Both the position numbers and the translations under genes were made by a program. A model generated the notes under the pieces. It was not told the DNA's origin, searched no databases, and saw only the letters and a list, made by a program, of their open reading frames with translations. From contig CALBSC010000048.1 of the NCBI GenBank assembly GCA_937927685.1, positions 1 through 36,218 of the forward strand: DNA of 36,218 nt, read 5' to 3'. Each line of letters begins with the position of its first letter. The stretch's first letter is position 1. This DNA is from an uncultured Burkholderiales bacterium. Its GTDB lineage: Bacteria > Pseudomonadota > Gammaproteobacteria > Burkholderiales > Burkholderiaceae_C. Below, piece after piece: positions 15,216 through 24,022 of the stretch.

Positions 15216-16643
15216 TCAACGACCGTCACGATCGCGCTGACGCCCGTCACGGGCACGCGGATCGGCGTTGGGGGACGACAGCGGCGAGCCGCTCGCTGAG
15301 TCAGGGGTGGCGGCGCCGGCAGGGGCCGTCGACGAGGCCGGTGCCGTCTGACTCACCTGCTGCATGATCTTGTCCAGCGGCAGGTACAGCAGATTGGAAC
15401 CCTGCTTGGATTCCACCAGCACCTTGGTCACGTTGCTGTAGATCTGCTGCATGGTGTCAATGTAGAGGCGGTCCCGCATCACTTGCGGCGCCTTCTGGTA
15501 TTCGGTCAGGACCGACTTGAAGCGCTGGGCATCACCCTGCGCCTGCGCCACGATGCGTGACTTGTAGCCTTCGGCCTCCTCTTTCAGGCGCGAGGCCGAT
15601 CCCACCGCACGCGGCACCACATCGTTGGCATAGGCCTGCGCTTCATTCTTGGCGCGCTCGCGCTCCTGTCCGGCCTTGAGCACATCGTCAAACGCCGACT
15701 GCACCTGCTCGGGCGGTCGCACACCGCCTTGCTGCAGGTTGATGGCCACCACCTCGATCCCCACCTTGTAGTGGTCCAGAATGGTTTGCATGATGCCGCG
15801 TACCCGCGGTCCGATCTGGTCACGGTCTTCGGAGAGCGCCGCGTCCATGCGCATTTTGCCCACCACCTCGCGCACGGCCGTTTCTGCGGCTTGCATCACG
15901 GCGTCGGTGGGATTCTTGCTTTCGAACAGGTAGGCACGGGCATCCGTGAGTCGGTATTGCACCGCAAACTTGATTTCAAGAATGTTCTCGTCTTCAGTCA
16001 GCATGGCCGACTCGCGCAGGCCGGTGGACTTGATCACGTTGTCACGTCCGATGTCCAGCGAACGGATTTGCGTGACGAACACCAGTTCGTGTCGCTGAAC
16101 GGGATAAGGCAAGCGCCAGTTGAAGCCCGCACCCACGGTGCTGTGGTAGCGACCGAACTGCGTGATCACCGCCTGCTGTCCTTCCTGGACGATGAAAAAT
16201 CCCGTGCCCAACCAGATCAGAATGGCAATCGTCCCGATCAGGCCGATGCCCAGCTTGGCGTTGCGCAGCTGGGGCGGCAGGCCACCGCCCATGCCACCGG
16301 AGGGTCCGCGTCCCTGGCCACCGCCATTGCCGCGCTGGCCGAAGATGGCACCAATCTTTTGATTGAAGTCACGCCACAGTTCATCCAGGTCGGGGGGGCC
16401 ACCCTGGGGGGCGCGGCTGGGTTTGGCCGGCTCACGCGGCGGCTCGGGCGGCGTAGTGCCCGCCCCCTGGTTGGAAGGCCCCGGGGAGGAGTTGCCTGCC
16501 GGCGGAGCGCCTGAAGGCGTGCCCGCAGCGTTGCCACCGCCCGTGGCATCGTCCCCGCGACCCCAACGGCCATCGTTGAGGTTGAACATGCCTCGCAACC
16601 GTCCTGGCAGGCCAGTGATCGAGGTCAGGGAGAAAGCTTTCAT
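15216..16643 (-). CDS. hflK: FtsH protease activity modulator HflK
   Basis: A 475-aa SPFH-domain partner of HflC. A long cytosolic N-terminus rich in Gly, Pro and Ser (including MFNLNDGRWGRGDD and PPDLDELWRDFNQKIG) precedes the transmembrane helix IGLIGTIAILIWLGTGFFIV. The SPFH core follows (EGQQAVITQFGRYHSTVGAGFNW cut short here), then RDNVIKSTGLRESAMLTEDENI and the helix with VVAINLQQGGVRPPEQVQ. The C-terminal tail is rich in Ser/Ala/Pro and ends in charged DGRQRDRDGR. The start is uncertain: ATG 16643 is favoured, with ATG 16676, TTG 16685 or ATG 16589 (MFNLND) as alternatives. None has a strong ribosome-binding site. Confidence 0.95.
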   Translation of the reverse strand: MKAFSLTSITGLPGRLRGMFNLNDGRWGRGDDATGGGNAAGTPSGAPPAGNSSPGPSNQGAGTTPPEPPREPAKPSRAPQGGPPDLDELWRDFNQKIGAIFGQRGNGGGQGRGPSGGMGGGLPPQLRNAKLGIGLIGTIAILIWLGTGFFIVQEGQQAVITQFGRYHSTVGAGFNWRLPYPVQRHELVFVTQIRSLDIGRDNVIKSTGLRESAMLTEDENILEIKFAVQYRLTDARAYLFESKNPTDAVMQAAETAVREVVGKMRMDAALSEDRDQIGPRVRGIMQTILDHYKVGIEVVAINLQQGGVRPPEQVQSAFDDVLKAGQERERAKNEAQAYANDVVPRAVGSASRLKEEAEGYKSRIVAQAQGDAQRFKSVLTEYQKAPQVMRDRLYIDTMQQIYSNVTKVLVESKQGSNLLYLPLDKIMQQVSQTAPASSTAPAGAATPDSASGSPLSSPNADPRARDGRQRDRDGR

Positions 16644-16690
16644 GTCAGTGACTCGAGAAAGAGTAAACAAGCGCATTGTGCCCAATCGTT

Positions 16691-17905
16691 TCAGCCCGCC
16701 GGGTCATGGGGTAATACCAGGTCTTCAGGGTCATGATGCCATTCGGCATCGGGTTGACGCGACAGCGCAAATTCTGCCAGACGCTGACGCAGCCTGGCCA
16801 TGCCTTCGCCGGAGACCGCACTGAGGAACACCCGTGGCAGCAGTCGCCCCTCCCACTCGTACACATCCTCTGTCTGGAGGGGCCGTCGGTCCGGGGTGAG
16901 TTGATCGATCTTGTTGAAAATCAACCACTGTGGAATGTTGGCGGCCCCGATGTCCGCCAGCACGGACTGCACCTGGGCGAGTTGCTCGATCCAACCCGGA
17001 TGCGAGGCGTCCACCACATGCAGCAACAGGTCCGCCTGTGCGGCTTCCTGCAAGGTGGCCTCGAAGGCGTCCACCAGTGTGTGCGGCAGGTCACGGATGA
17101 ACCCCACCGTGTCAGACAAAGACACGGATTGCCCGCGGCCTTGCCCGTCCCCGAGGTAAAGCTGTCGGGTGGTGGTGTCGAGGGTGGCAAACAGTTGGTC
17201 GGCTGCGTAGGTGCGGGCCTTGACCATGGCGTTGAACAGGGTCGATTTGCCCGCATTGGTGTAGCCCACCAGCGAGAGGCCGACGTGGTCATGGCGCTTA
17301 CGCTGGCGGCGCTGGGTGGAGCGTTGACGCTTGACCTTGACCAATCGCTCACGGATGCGTTTGATGGACTCACCGATCATGCGGCGGTCGAGTTCGATCT
17401 GGGTTTCACCGGGACCACCGCGCCCGCCAATGCCACCCCGCTGACGCTCCAGGTGGGTCCAGCGCCGCACCAGACGTGTGCTCAGGTATTGCAACCGCGC
17501 CAGCTCCACTTGCAGCTTGCCTTCGTGGCTACGCGCGCGCTGGGCAAAGATTTCCAGAATCAGCAAGGTACGGTCATTGACCGGCAAACCCAGGTGGCGT
17601 TCCAGGTTGCGTTGCTGGGCCGGGCTGAGGGACTGGTCAAAGAGGATCTCGCTCGCCCCATGCACCTGGGCCAGCATCTTGATTTCATCGGCCTTGCCAG
17701 AGCCCACAAACAGCGCCGGATCAGGGGCCTGACGCTTGCAGGTCAGGCGGGCAACCGGCTGCAGGCCGGCGGTGCTGGCCAGCTGGGCCAGTTCATCGAG
17801 CTCGCGGTCGAAATGCGGCAGTCCCAGATCAACGCCCACCAGCACCACGGCTCCAGGCAGGGCCGGGGGCGTGTCGTCGGACGCCGCCGAGGTGAGATCA
17901 GGCAC
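16691..17905 (-). CDS. hflX: GTPase HflX
   Basis: A 404-aa Obg-HflX GTPase that binds 50S subunits and splits stalled ribosomes under stress. The N-terminal HflX domain contains FVGSGKADEI and the coiled linker with GGRGGPGETQIELDRR (160-175). The G domain has G1 GYTNAGKS (214-221), G3 DTVGFIRDLP and G4 NKID. The start is the GTG at 17905 (MPDLTSAASDD), overlapping the hfq 3' end by 8 nt, so translation is coupled to hfq. The gene order hfq-hflX-hflK-hflC is the E. coli one. Length is normal for the family. Confidence 0.97.
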   Translation of the reverse strand: MPDLTSAASDDTPPALPGAVVLVGVDLGLPHFDRELDELAQLASTAGLQPVARLTCKRQAPDPALFVGSGKADEIKMLAQVHGASEILFDQSLSPAQQRNLERHLGLPVNDRTLLILEIFAQRARSHEGKLQVELARLQYLSTRLVRRWTHLERQRGGIGGRGGPGETQIELDRRMIGESIKRIRERLVKVKRQRSTQRRQRKRHDHVGLSLVGYTNAGKSTLFNAMVKARTYAADQLFATLDTTTRQLYLGDGQGRGQSVSLSDTVGFIRDLPHTLVDAFEATLQEAAQADLLLHVVDASHPGWIEQLAQVQSVLADIGAANIPQWLIFNKIDQLTPDRRPLQTEDVYEWEGRLLPRVFLSAVSGEGMARLRQRLAEFALSRQPDAEWHHDPEDLVLPHDPAG

Positions 17906-18152
17906 TCGGGGCAGGATCGGTGGCAGCGTCGGCGGCGCTGTAGTTCACCGCACGACCAGGCACGATGGTGGAGATGGCGTGCTTGTAGACCATTTGCGTC
18001 ACGGTGTTGCGCAGCAACACCACATACTGGTCGAAGGATTCGATTTGGCCCTGCAGCTTGATGCCGTTGACCAGATAAATGGACACCGGCACATGCTCGC
18101 GACGCAGCAGGTTGAGAAACGGGTCCTGGAGAAGTTGGCCTTTGTTGTTCAC
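17898..18152 (-). CDS. hfq: RNA chaperone Hfq
   Basis: An 84-aa Sm-like protein that forms hexamers and pairs small RNAs with mRNAs. The Sm1 motif lies in KGQLLQDPFLNLLRREHVPV and following YLVNGIKLQGQIESFDQYVV; Sm2 contains MVYKHAISTIVP. The start is the GTG at 18152 (MNNKGQLL), with GGAG six bases upstream; the frame runs open further upstream but those residues are not Hfq. A short Ala/Asp-rich tail (SAADAATDPAPSA) follows the core. It lies 75 nt downstream of der, which leaves room for its own promoter, though none is clear. Confidence 0.98.
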   Translation of the reverse strand: MNNKGQLLQDPFLNLLRREHVPVSIYLVNGIKLQGQIESFDQYVVLLRNTVTQMVYKHAISTIVPGRAVNYSAADAATDPAPSA

Positions 18153-18227
18153 GATATGCTCCGTGTTCGAAAGAAAGTTAACAGACTGCGACCTTACCAC
18201 AGGTCCACGGCCACCCTGAGGGCCGGA

Positions 18228-19568
18228 TCAGTCGTCCTTGTCCTGGTAGGGGTTGTGCGAGGTCTTCATCTCGATGCGCAAGGGCGTGCCCTGGAGCTTG
18301 AATTCCTTGCGAAACCGCCCTTCCAGAAAACGCTTGTACGCATCGGTGACATGCTCGAGCGAGTTGCCGTGCACCACGATGACGGGCGGGTTCATGCCAC
18401 CTTGGTGGGCATAGCGGAGTTTGGGACGGAACATGCCGGCGCGCTTGGGGGCTTGAAACTGCACGGCATCGAGGAGCAAGCGGGTCAGCACGGGCGTGGA
18501 CATCTTGCAGTTGGCCGCCGCATGGGCCTCGCGAATCGAGGCCCACAGCGGCCCGAGGCCCTGACGCTTCTTGGCCGAAATGAGGTGCAGGTTGGCAAAT
18601 TTGAGGAAAGCCAGGCGCGTTTCGATGGAGCGCTGCAAGAGTTCGCGCTGGTAACTGTCCACCGCGTCCCACTTGTTGACCGCCAGCACCACCGCGCGGC
18701 CACTCTCCAGGATGTACCCGGCGATATGTGCGTCCTGATCGGTGACGCCTTGCGTGGCGTCGATCAGCAACAGCACCACGTGAGCCGTGTCGATGGCCTG
18801 CAGGGTTTTGACGACCGAGAATTTTTCAATCGCCTCGAACACCTTGCCCTTGCGGCGCAGGCCCGCGGTATCGATCAGGTCGTAGCGTTGCCCCTGGTGC
18901 TCGAGCGGCACATGAATGGCGTCCCGGGTGGTGCCCGGCAGGTCAAAAGCCACCAGACGCTCTTCACCCAGCCAGGTGTTGATCAGGGTGGACTTGCCGA
19001 CATTGGGACGACCGGCCACCGCGAGCCGGATCACGCCGTCTTCCTGGGGACCCTCCTCGTCCTCGTCGGGCGCAGGGCCCAGCTGGTCGAGCGCCGATTC
19101 GGCCATGCTGCGAACGCCCTGTCCATGCGCGGCCGACACGGGCAACACCTCACCCAGGCCCAGCTCATAGAACTCGGCCAGCTGGGGGCCTTCTCGCATG
19201 CCCTCGGCCTTGTTGGCCACCAGCAGCGTGGGTTTGCTCAGACGGCGCAGGTACTTGGCGATGTCGTGATCCTGGGCCGACAGGCCGTCACGGGCATCAA
19301 CCACAAAGATCACCACATCGGCTTCGGCCACGGCCTGCTGGGTCTGTTTGGCCATCTCCTTGAAGATGCCGCTCGCCGCGTCGGGCTCAAAGCCGCCCGT
19401 GTCGATCACGATGTACTCGCGACGACCGAGCCGGGCATTTCCATAGTGGCGGTCCCGCGTGAGGCCCGCATAGTCGGCCACGATGGCATCGCGAGACTGG
19501 GTCAGGCGATTGAACAGCGTGGACTTGCCGACATTGGGACGCCCTACCAGGGCGATCACGGGTTTCAT
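18228..19568 (-). CDS. der: Ribosome biogenesis GTPase Der (EngA)
   Basis: A 446-aa double GTPase needed for 50S subunit maturation. G domain 1 has GRPNVGKS at residues 9-16, DTGGFE and NKAEG. G domain 2 has GRPNVGKS at 186-193, DTAGLRRKGKV and NKWDAVD. The C-terminal KH-like domain (MNPPVIVVHGNSLEHVTDAY) is complete. An acidic linker DEDEEGPQED joins the two G domains. The start ATG at 19568 is 26 nt downstream of bamB, in keeping with the bamB-der order seen in E. coli. A 624-aa open frame on the opposite strand here is a codon-bias shadow. Confidence 0.98.
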   Translation of the reverse strand: MKPVIALVGRPNVGKSTLFNRLTQSRDAIVADYAGLTRDRHYGNARLGRREYIVIDTGGFEPDAASGIFKEMAKQTQQAVAEADVVIFVVDARDGLSAQDHDIAKYLRRLSKPTLLVANKAEGMREGPQLAEFYELGLGEVLPVSAAHGQGVRSMAESALDQLGPAPDEDEEGPQEDGVIRLAVAGRPNVGKSTLINTWLGEERLVAFDLPGTTRDAIHVPLEHQGQRYDLIDTAGLRRKGKVFEAIEKFSVVKTLQAIDTAHVVLLLIDATQGVTDQDAHIAGYILESGRAVVLAVNKWDAVDSYQRELLQRSIETRLAFLKFANLHLISAKKRQGLGPLWASIREAHAAANCKMSTPVLTRLLLDAVQFQAPKRAGMFRPKLRYAHQGGMNPPVIVVHGNSLEHVTDAYKRFLEGRFRKEFKLQGTPLRIEMKTSHNPYQDKDD

Positions 19569-19594
19569 AGGGCTGCCGCCTTGGTTCGGAAAAT

Positions 19595-20722
19595 TCAGGG
19601 AAACTGGTAGGCAGCCAGACGGCCGGAGCGGTTGAGCATCAGGAAGCCCCCGGCAAATGCCTGCGGATAGCCTGCCAGCTCGGTGTCGTCGGTCCGCCAG
19701 CGGTTGAGCAAGGCACCATCCGTCAGGGACAACAGGTAGGCCCAGCCCCCGCTGTCAGCCACCACAATGCCCTTGGGCGTGACCAGCGGTGCGCTCAAGC
19801 GTCGATAGCGCAGGCGGTCGGCCTGCCAGAGCCGCTCACCGGTGCTGCGTTGCCAGGCCACCACCACACCATTGGCCTCGGCACCCACCACCAGTTGATC
19901 ATTGCCATGAACGCCGTGGTCGCTGTTGGCGGTGCGGGTCCACCGGACCTGTCCACGCACGGCACTCACACAGCCGACCTGGGCCTGATAGGCGCGGGCA
20001 CACAGCTCATCGCCCTGTCGGGACAAGGGGCCAACCACATCCACCAGCCGTTCCAGGTCGTTGGTTCCACGCGGGGTGGCAATCGGCGCGTCCCAGCTCA
20101 GGGCACCGGTGGTGGGGTTGAGCCCGACCAGACGGCCCGACAAACCCGCCACCAGCGTATCGCCGACCGGCATCAACACGCCCGCTTGCTTCAGGACCAA
20201 GGGGTCGCCCGGACGCGTCTGGGTCCACAGCAAACGCCCAGTCGCACCATCAAATCCCAACACCGACCGATCGGCCAGCAACACAAAGACGCGCTGTCCG
20301 GCCACCAAGGGGGCGGTGAACGATTGCGCGGGGAGACGAGAGCGCCACAGCACCTTGGTCTCCTGCACCACCACGAGTTCGTTACCGGAGGTCACCACCG
20401 CATGTCGCTGGCCATCACTGCCCACACCGGCGCTGATGGGCTCGTTGAGGGCCACACGCCAGAGCGAGCGACCCGCATTCAGGTCAAGCCCCTGCAAGTC
20501 GCCGCGCGCATTGATGACGATGACTTCATTGGCCCGCACAGCCGGCACCAGCGTGGCCGGCACAGGCCCCAGCGCCTGGGACCAGACCTGCTTGACCTCC
20601 TGGACCACCGGCACGTTCGGGATATCCATCGGCTTGTACTTCGGACCGCTCGAACACGCCGAGAGCAACACCGCAACAAGTGCCAGCAGACGACCCGCCA
20701 CACGCCATGACCACGCGATCAC
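19595..20722 (-). CDS. bamB: Outer membrane assembly lipoprotein BamB
   Basis: A 375-aa lipoprotein of the BAM complex that inserts beta-barrel proteins in the outer membrane. The signal peptide ends in the lipobox LSAC with Cys23 as lipidation site. The body is a PQQ-like beta-propeller with repeating Trp-containing blades (SLWRVALNEP, VLWRSRLPA, LLWTQTRPGD, ALSWDAPIATPRG, VRWTRTANSDHG, RLWQADRL). The start is a GTG at 20722, whose GTGA overlaps the stop of the YfgM-like gene, so the two are translationally coupled. BamD is encoded about 9 kb to the right, on the other strand. Confidence 0.97.
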   Translation of the reverse strand: MIAWSWRVAGRLLALVAVLLSACSSGPKYKPMDIPNVPVVQEVKQVWSQALGPVPATLVPAVRANEVIVINARGDLQGLDLNAGRSLWRVALNEPISAGVGSDGQRHAVVTSGNELVVVQETKVLWRSRLPAQSFTAPLVAGQRVFVLLADRSVLGFDGATGRLLWTQTRPGDPLVLKQAGVLMPVGDTLVAGLSGRLVGLNPTTGALSWDAPIATPRGTNDLERLVDVVGPLSRQGDELCARAYQAQVGCVSAVRGQVRWTRTANSDHGVHGNDQLVVGAEANGVVVAWQRSTGERLWQADRLRYRRLSAPLVTPKGIVVADSGGWAYLLSLTDGALLNRWRTDDTELAGYPQAFAGGFLMLNRSGRLAAYQFP

Positions 20723-21381
20723 TTGCTGGCTCCTGCTGTCTTGGCGTCCACACCCAGCGAGGCCAGTTTGACGGCCACGATCTGCCGGTAATCGGCACGG
20801 GCGTCCAGCCCGTTCCAGGCCTTCTGGTAGTGCTCACGGGCCTTGTCCAGCTGGCCTTGCTGCATCTCGATGTCACCCAGCCGGTCTGCCACCAGCGGCT
20901 GGAAGGCGGGGGCCACCTCGGCACTCAGCCATTGGCGGGCCTTGTCATAAGACTTGGCCTGCAAGGCCAGGGAAGCCAGGCGAAGACGCGCCAGGGCCAC
21001 CAGACCGGCATCGTCGGATTTCTGGGTCACCCAGGTGAGGGCTTTCTCGGCCTTGTCGGTCTCGTTTTTGTCGGCCAGCACTTTGCCCGCCAGCAAAGCG
21101 GCGTGGTGAGCGGCTGTCGTCGAACCGAACTTGTCCTGGATGTCGGCCACCGAACGCTCAAGCAAGGCCAAGTCGCCGCGCTGGGCCGCTTGTTCGACGG
21201 TGTCATACAGCACGGTGGCCTGACTGGCCTGGCGGTTCTGCCAGAGCTGCCAGCCGTTCCAGGCGGCATAGGTTCCCAGCACGGCAATCAGCACCCAAGT
21301 GATGAGGTTGCCCCAGCGGCTCCAAAAGTGCTTGAGCTGGTCAAGCTGTTCCTGTTCTTCGAGGTCGAGTGCGGAGGCCAT
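20719..21381 (-). CDS. yfgM: YfgM-like tetratricopeptide membrane protein
   Basis: A 220-aa protein with an acidic N-terminus (LDLEEQEQLDQLKHFW), one transmembrane helix (NLITWVLIAVLGTYAAWNGW) and a periplasmic helical region of TPR-like repeats. This is the YfgM/TPR_21 family, an ancillary subunit of the SecYEG translocon that passes periplasmic proteins to chaperones. The E. coli gene order hisS-yfgM-bamB is kept. The ribosome-binding site before the ATG at 21381 is poor and lies next to a run of eight T on the minus strand. That run may also lower read-through from hisS. Confidence 0.94.
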   Translation of the reverse strand: MASALDLEEQEQLDQLKHFWSRWGNLITWVLIAVLGTYAAWNGWQLWQNRQASQATVLYDTVEQAAQRGDLALLERSVADIQDKFGSTTAAHHAALLAGKVLADKNETDKAEKALTWVTQKSDDAGLVALARLRLASLALQAKSYDKARQWLSAEVAPAFQPLVADRLGDIEMQQGQLDKAREHYQKAWNGLDARADYRQIVAVKLASLGVDAKTAGASK

Positions 21382-21393
21382 GGATGAGAAAGT

Positions 21394-21434
21394 AAAAAAA
21401 AGTGGTGCGTCAGGATTGTAGGCGGTGCGCCCAC
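21394..21434 (-). terminator. Terminator-like hairpin plus T8 at the hisS 3' end
   Basis: On the minus strand GTGGGCG (21434 to 21428) can pair with CGC-A-CCAC (21409 to 21402), one bulged base, across an 18-nt loop that includes the hisS stop. Eight T follow at 21401 to 21394. The layout resembles an intrinsic terminator with a large loop, placed inside an operon, and might act as an attenuator between hisS and yfgM. The large loop makes it weak. Confidence 0.35.
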
Positions 21435-22708
21435 TCGCCCACGGCGGTCAAGGGCACGGACACCTGAGCACCCTGGCCATCGCGCAAGGATTTGAGCGTG
21501 AGTTCGCCGCGCTGCAATTCCTCGGCCCCAAAAATCAGGGCGTGGCGCGCTCCGCTGGCATCGGCTTTTTTGAATTGCGACTTCATGCTGCCCATGCCCT
21601 GTCCAGGTGTCGCCACCCCAGAGGGGGCATGCATTTGCACGCGAATGCCCAGGCGTCGCAACTGCTGGAGTGTTTGCAGCACCTGGGGCAATGCCTCGGC
21701 ATCGGGCACGATGGCGTAGACATCAGCACCCGGCTCGGGTGCAGTGGCCCCCTGCTCTTTCAGCAACTCAAGAACCCGTTCCACACCCAAGGCCCAGCCC
21801 ACTGCGGGCGAGGGCTTGCCGCCCACTTGCTCGATGAGGGTGTCATAGCGACCCCCGCCACAGATCGTGCCTTGCGAGCCCAACTGGTCGGTGATGAATT
21901 CGAACACCGTGAGGTTGTAATAGTCCATGCCGCGCACCAGGCGCGGGTTGATGCGAAACGCCACTCCGTTGGCGGTGAGGATGTCTTGCACACGCTGGAA
22001 ATGCGCGAGCGACTCGGTGCCCAGGAACTGCAACAAGCGGGGCGCGCCTTCCACCAGGGCCTGCATGGCGGGGTTTTTGGTGTCCAGGATGCGCAGCGGG
22101 TTGGCGTGTAGCCGCCGACGTGCGTCGTCGTCGAGTTGATCGGCATGCTGCTCGAAGTACTGGATGAGCGCCGCGCGGTGCTGCGCGCGTTCTGCGGGTT
22201 GTCCCAGACTGTTGAGCTCCAGACGTACGTGCTGAAGACCCAGTCGCTCCCACAACGAATGCGCCAGCAAAATCATCTCGGCGTCGATTTCCGCACCGGG
22301 AAACCCCAGCGCTTCGGCCCCGATCTGGTGGAACTGCCGATAACGACCCCGTTGCGGGCGCTCGTGCCGGAACATCGGCCCCATGTAATAGAGGCGCTTG
22401 CCCCCGTCGTACAGCAGGTTGTGTTCGACCACAGCACGCACCACACCGGCGGTGGCCTCGGGGCGCAGCGTCAAGGCTTCGCCATTCAGGCGGTCCTCGA
22501 AAGAATACATCTCTTTCTCGACGATATCGGTGACTTCGCCCAGGCCGCGAATGAAAAGTGCGGTGGGCTCGACGATGGGCGTGCGCACATTTTGGTAGGC
22601 AAAGCAGGCCATCAGTTCACGCACCTGCGACTCCAGCCATTCCCAGCGCGCCGACTCGGGCGGCAACAGATCGTTCATGCCTTTGACGGCGGTGATTTTT
22701 TCGCTCAT
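21410..22708 (-). CDS. hisS: Histidine-tRNA ligase
   Basis: A 432-aa class II aminoacyl-tRNA synthetase charging tRNA-His. Motif 1 lies around YQNVRTPIVEPTALF; motif 2 is YMGPMFRHERPQRGRYRQFHQ with its first arginine at 114. The histidine-specific loops RGMDYYNLTVFE and GGGRYD are present, and motif 3 (VGWALGVERVLELL) and the C-terminal anticodon-binding domain are complete. The start ATG at 22708 (MSEKITAVKGMNDLLP) fits the family exactly. It lies 24 nt downstream of ispG. Its paralogue hisZ lies further along the same run. Confidence 0.98.
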   Translation of the reverse strand: MSEKITAVKGMNDLLPPESARWEWLESQVRELMACFAYQNVRTPIVEPTALFIRGLGEVTDIVEKEMYSFEDRLNGEALTLRPEATAGVVRAVVEHNLLYDGGKRLYYMGPMFRHERPQRGRYRQFHQIGAEALGFPGAEIDAEMILLAHSLWERLGLQHVRLELNSLGQPAERAQHRAALIQYFEQHADQLDDDARRRLHANPLRILDTKNPAMQALVEGAPRLLQFLGTESLAHFQRVQDILTANGVAFRINPRLVRGMDYYNLTVFEFITDQLGSQGTICGGGRYDTLIEQVGGKPSPAVGWALGVERVLELLKEQGATAPEPGADVYAIVPDAEALPQVLQTLQQLRRLGIRVQMHAPSGVATPGQGMGSMKSQFKKADASGARHALIFGAEELQRGELTLKSLRDGQGAQVSVPLTAVGEWAHRLQS

Positions 22709-22732
22709 AGGTCCATCGGTCTGGTAGCGCCT

Positions 22733-24010
22733 TCAGGCGACCACCGTGCCGTATTTCTTTTCGATGTACTGCTCAACAATCTGGTGGAACTCGCTGGCAA
22801 TGCCCTCGCCACGCAAGGTCAGCGCCTTTTCGCCGTCGATGAACACGGGCGCTGCCGGTGCCTCGCCCGTGCCGGGCAGGCTGATGCCAATATCGGCATG
22901 TTTGCTCTCGCCAGGACCGTTGACGATGCAGCCCATGACCGCCACCTTGAGGTTCTCAACACCGGGATAGCGGGCGCGCCACATCGGCATGTTGGCGCGC
23001 AGGTAATCGTCGATCTGCTTGGCCAGTTCCTGAAACGTGGTGCTGGTGGTGCGACCACAGCCAGGACACGCGGTCACACTGGGCACAAACTTGCGAAGGC
23101 CCAGCGACTGCAGGATTTCAGCCGCAATCACCACCTCTTGCGTGCGTGACTCGCCCGGCTGCGGCGTGAGCGAAACGCGAATCGTGTCACCAATGCCCTC
23201 TTGCAACAGAATGCCCAAGGCGGTGCTGGACGCCACGGTACCCTTGACGCCCATGCCGGCCTCGGTCAGGCCCAGGTGCAGCGGATACTGGCAACGACAA
23301 GCCAGTTCGCGGTACACCGCCACCAGGTCCTGTACCCCACTGACCTTGCAGCTGAGCAGAATTTGATGCGAGGGCATGCCCATGGATTCCGCCAGCTGGG
23401 CGGATTCGATGGCCGAGGCGATCAACGCCTCGTACATGACCTGACGCGATTCCCAGGGTTCGGGTCGCTGGGCGTTCTCGTCCATCAGGCGAGCCAGCAA
23501 CTCCTGGTCCAGGCTGCCCCAGTTGACGCCGATGCGCACGGGTTTGTCCCAGCGCATGGCGGCTTCGATCATTTGACCGAACTGACGGTCGTGCTTGTCA
23601 CCCTTGCCCACATTGCCCGGGTTGATGCGGTATTTGGACAAGGCCTGTGCACAGGCCGGCTCGTCGGTGAGCAGTCGGTGGCCGTTGTAGTGGAAATCGC
23701 CGATCAAGGGCACGTCCACGCCCATGCGGTCGAGTTGCTCGCGGATGTGCGGGACAGCCTGCGCCGCCGCGGGCGTGTTGACCGTGATCCGAACCAACTC
23801 AGACCCGGCCAGCGCCAGTTCCTTCACCTGAATGGCCGTGCCGATCACGTCCTCGGTATCGGTGTTGGTCATCGACTGCACGCGGACCGGTGCGTCACCG
23901 CCGACGGTCACCACACGCTCGCCCCAACGAACCGTGGCTTGTAGAGAGGCGTGTCGTATCGGGGTGGACAGCGGAATGGGTTGTGCCGATTGAGTGCTCA
24001 TGTGACGCAT
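22733..24010 (-). CDS. ispG: 4-hydroxy-3-methylbut-2-enyl diphosphate synthase IspG
   Basis: A 425-aa iron-sulfur enzyme of the non-mevalonate isoprenoid pathway; it converts methylerythritol cyclodiphosphate to HMBPP. The N-terminal TIM barrel shows VGGDAPVRVQSMTNTDT and GDFHYNGH. The cluster domain has ACPGCGRT and MGCIVNGPGES, giving the three cysteine ligands. The start ATG at 24010 is used; a second in-frame ATG at 24001 is equally possible because neither has a clear ribosome-binding site. The gap to the RodZ-like gene is 12 nt. Conserved rodZ-ispG-hisS order supports the assignment. Confidence 0.97.
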   Translation of the reverse strand: MRHMSTQSAQPIPLSTPIRHASLQATVRWGERVVTVGGDAPVRVQSMTNTDTEDVIGTAIQVKELALAGSELVRITVNTPAAAQAVPHIREQLDRMGVDVPLIGDFHYNGHRLLTDEPACAQALSKYRINPGNVGKGDKHDRQFGQMIEAAMRWDKPVRIGVNWGSLDQELLARLMDENAQRPEPWESRQVMYEALIASAIESAQLAESMGMPSHQILLSCKVSGVQDLVAVYRELACRCQYPLHLGLTEAGMGVKGTVASSTALGILLQEGIGDTIRVSLTPQPGESRTQEVVIAAEILQSLGLRKFVPSVTACPGCGRTTSTTFQELAKQIDDYLRANMPMWRARYPGVENLKVAVMGCIVNGPGESKHADIGISLPGTGEAPAAPVFIDGEKALTLRGEGIASEFHQIVEQYIEKKYGTVVA

Positions 24011-24022
24011 CCAGGTCCAGGG

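Noticed and set aside
18153..18200. Upstream extension of hfq
   Set aside because: Sixteen extra residues do not match Hfq; the GTG at 18152 has GGAG at good spacing and the correct family N-terminus.
17736..19610. 624-aa open frame on the plus strand opposite der and hfq
   Set aside because: It lies antisense to the well-conserved der gene, has no recognisable domain and is His/Gly/Gln/Arg-rich. High GC at third codon positions makes such shadow frames common.
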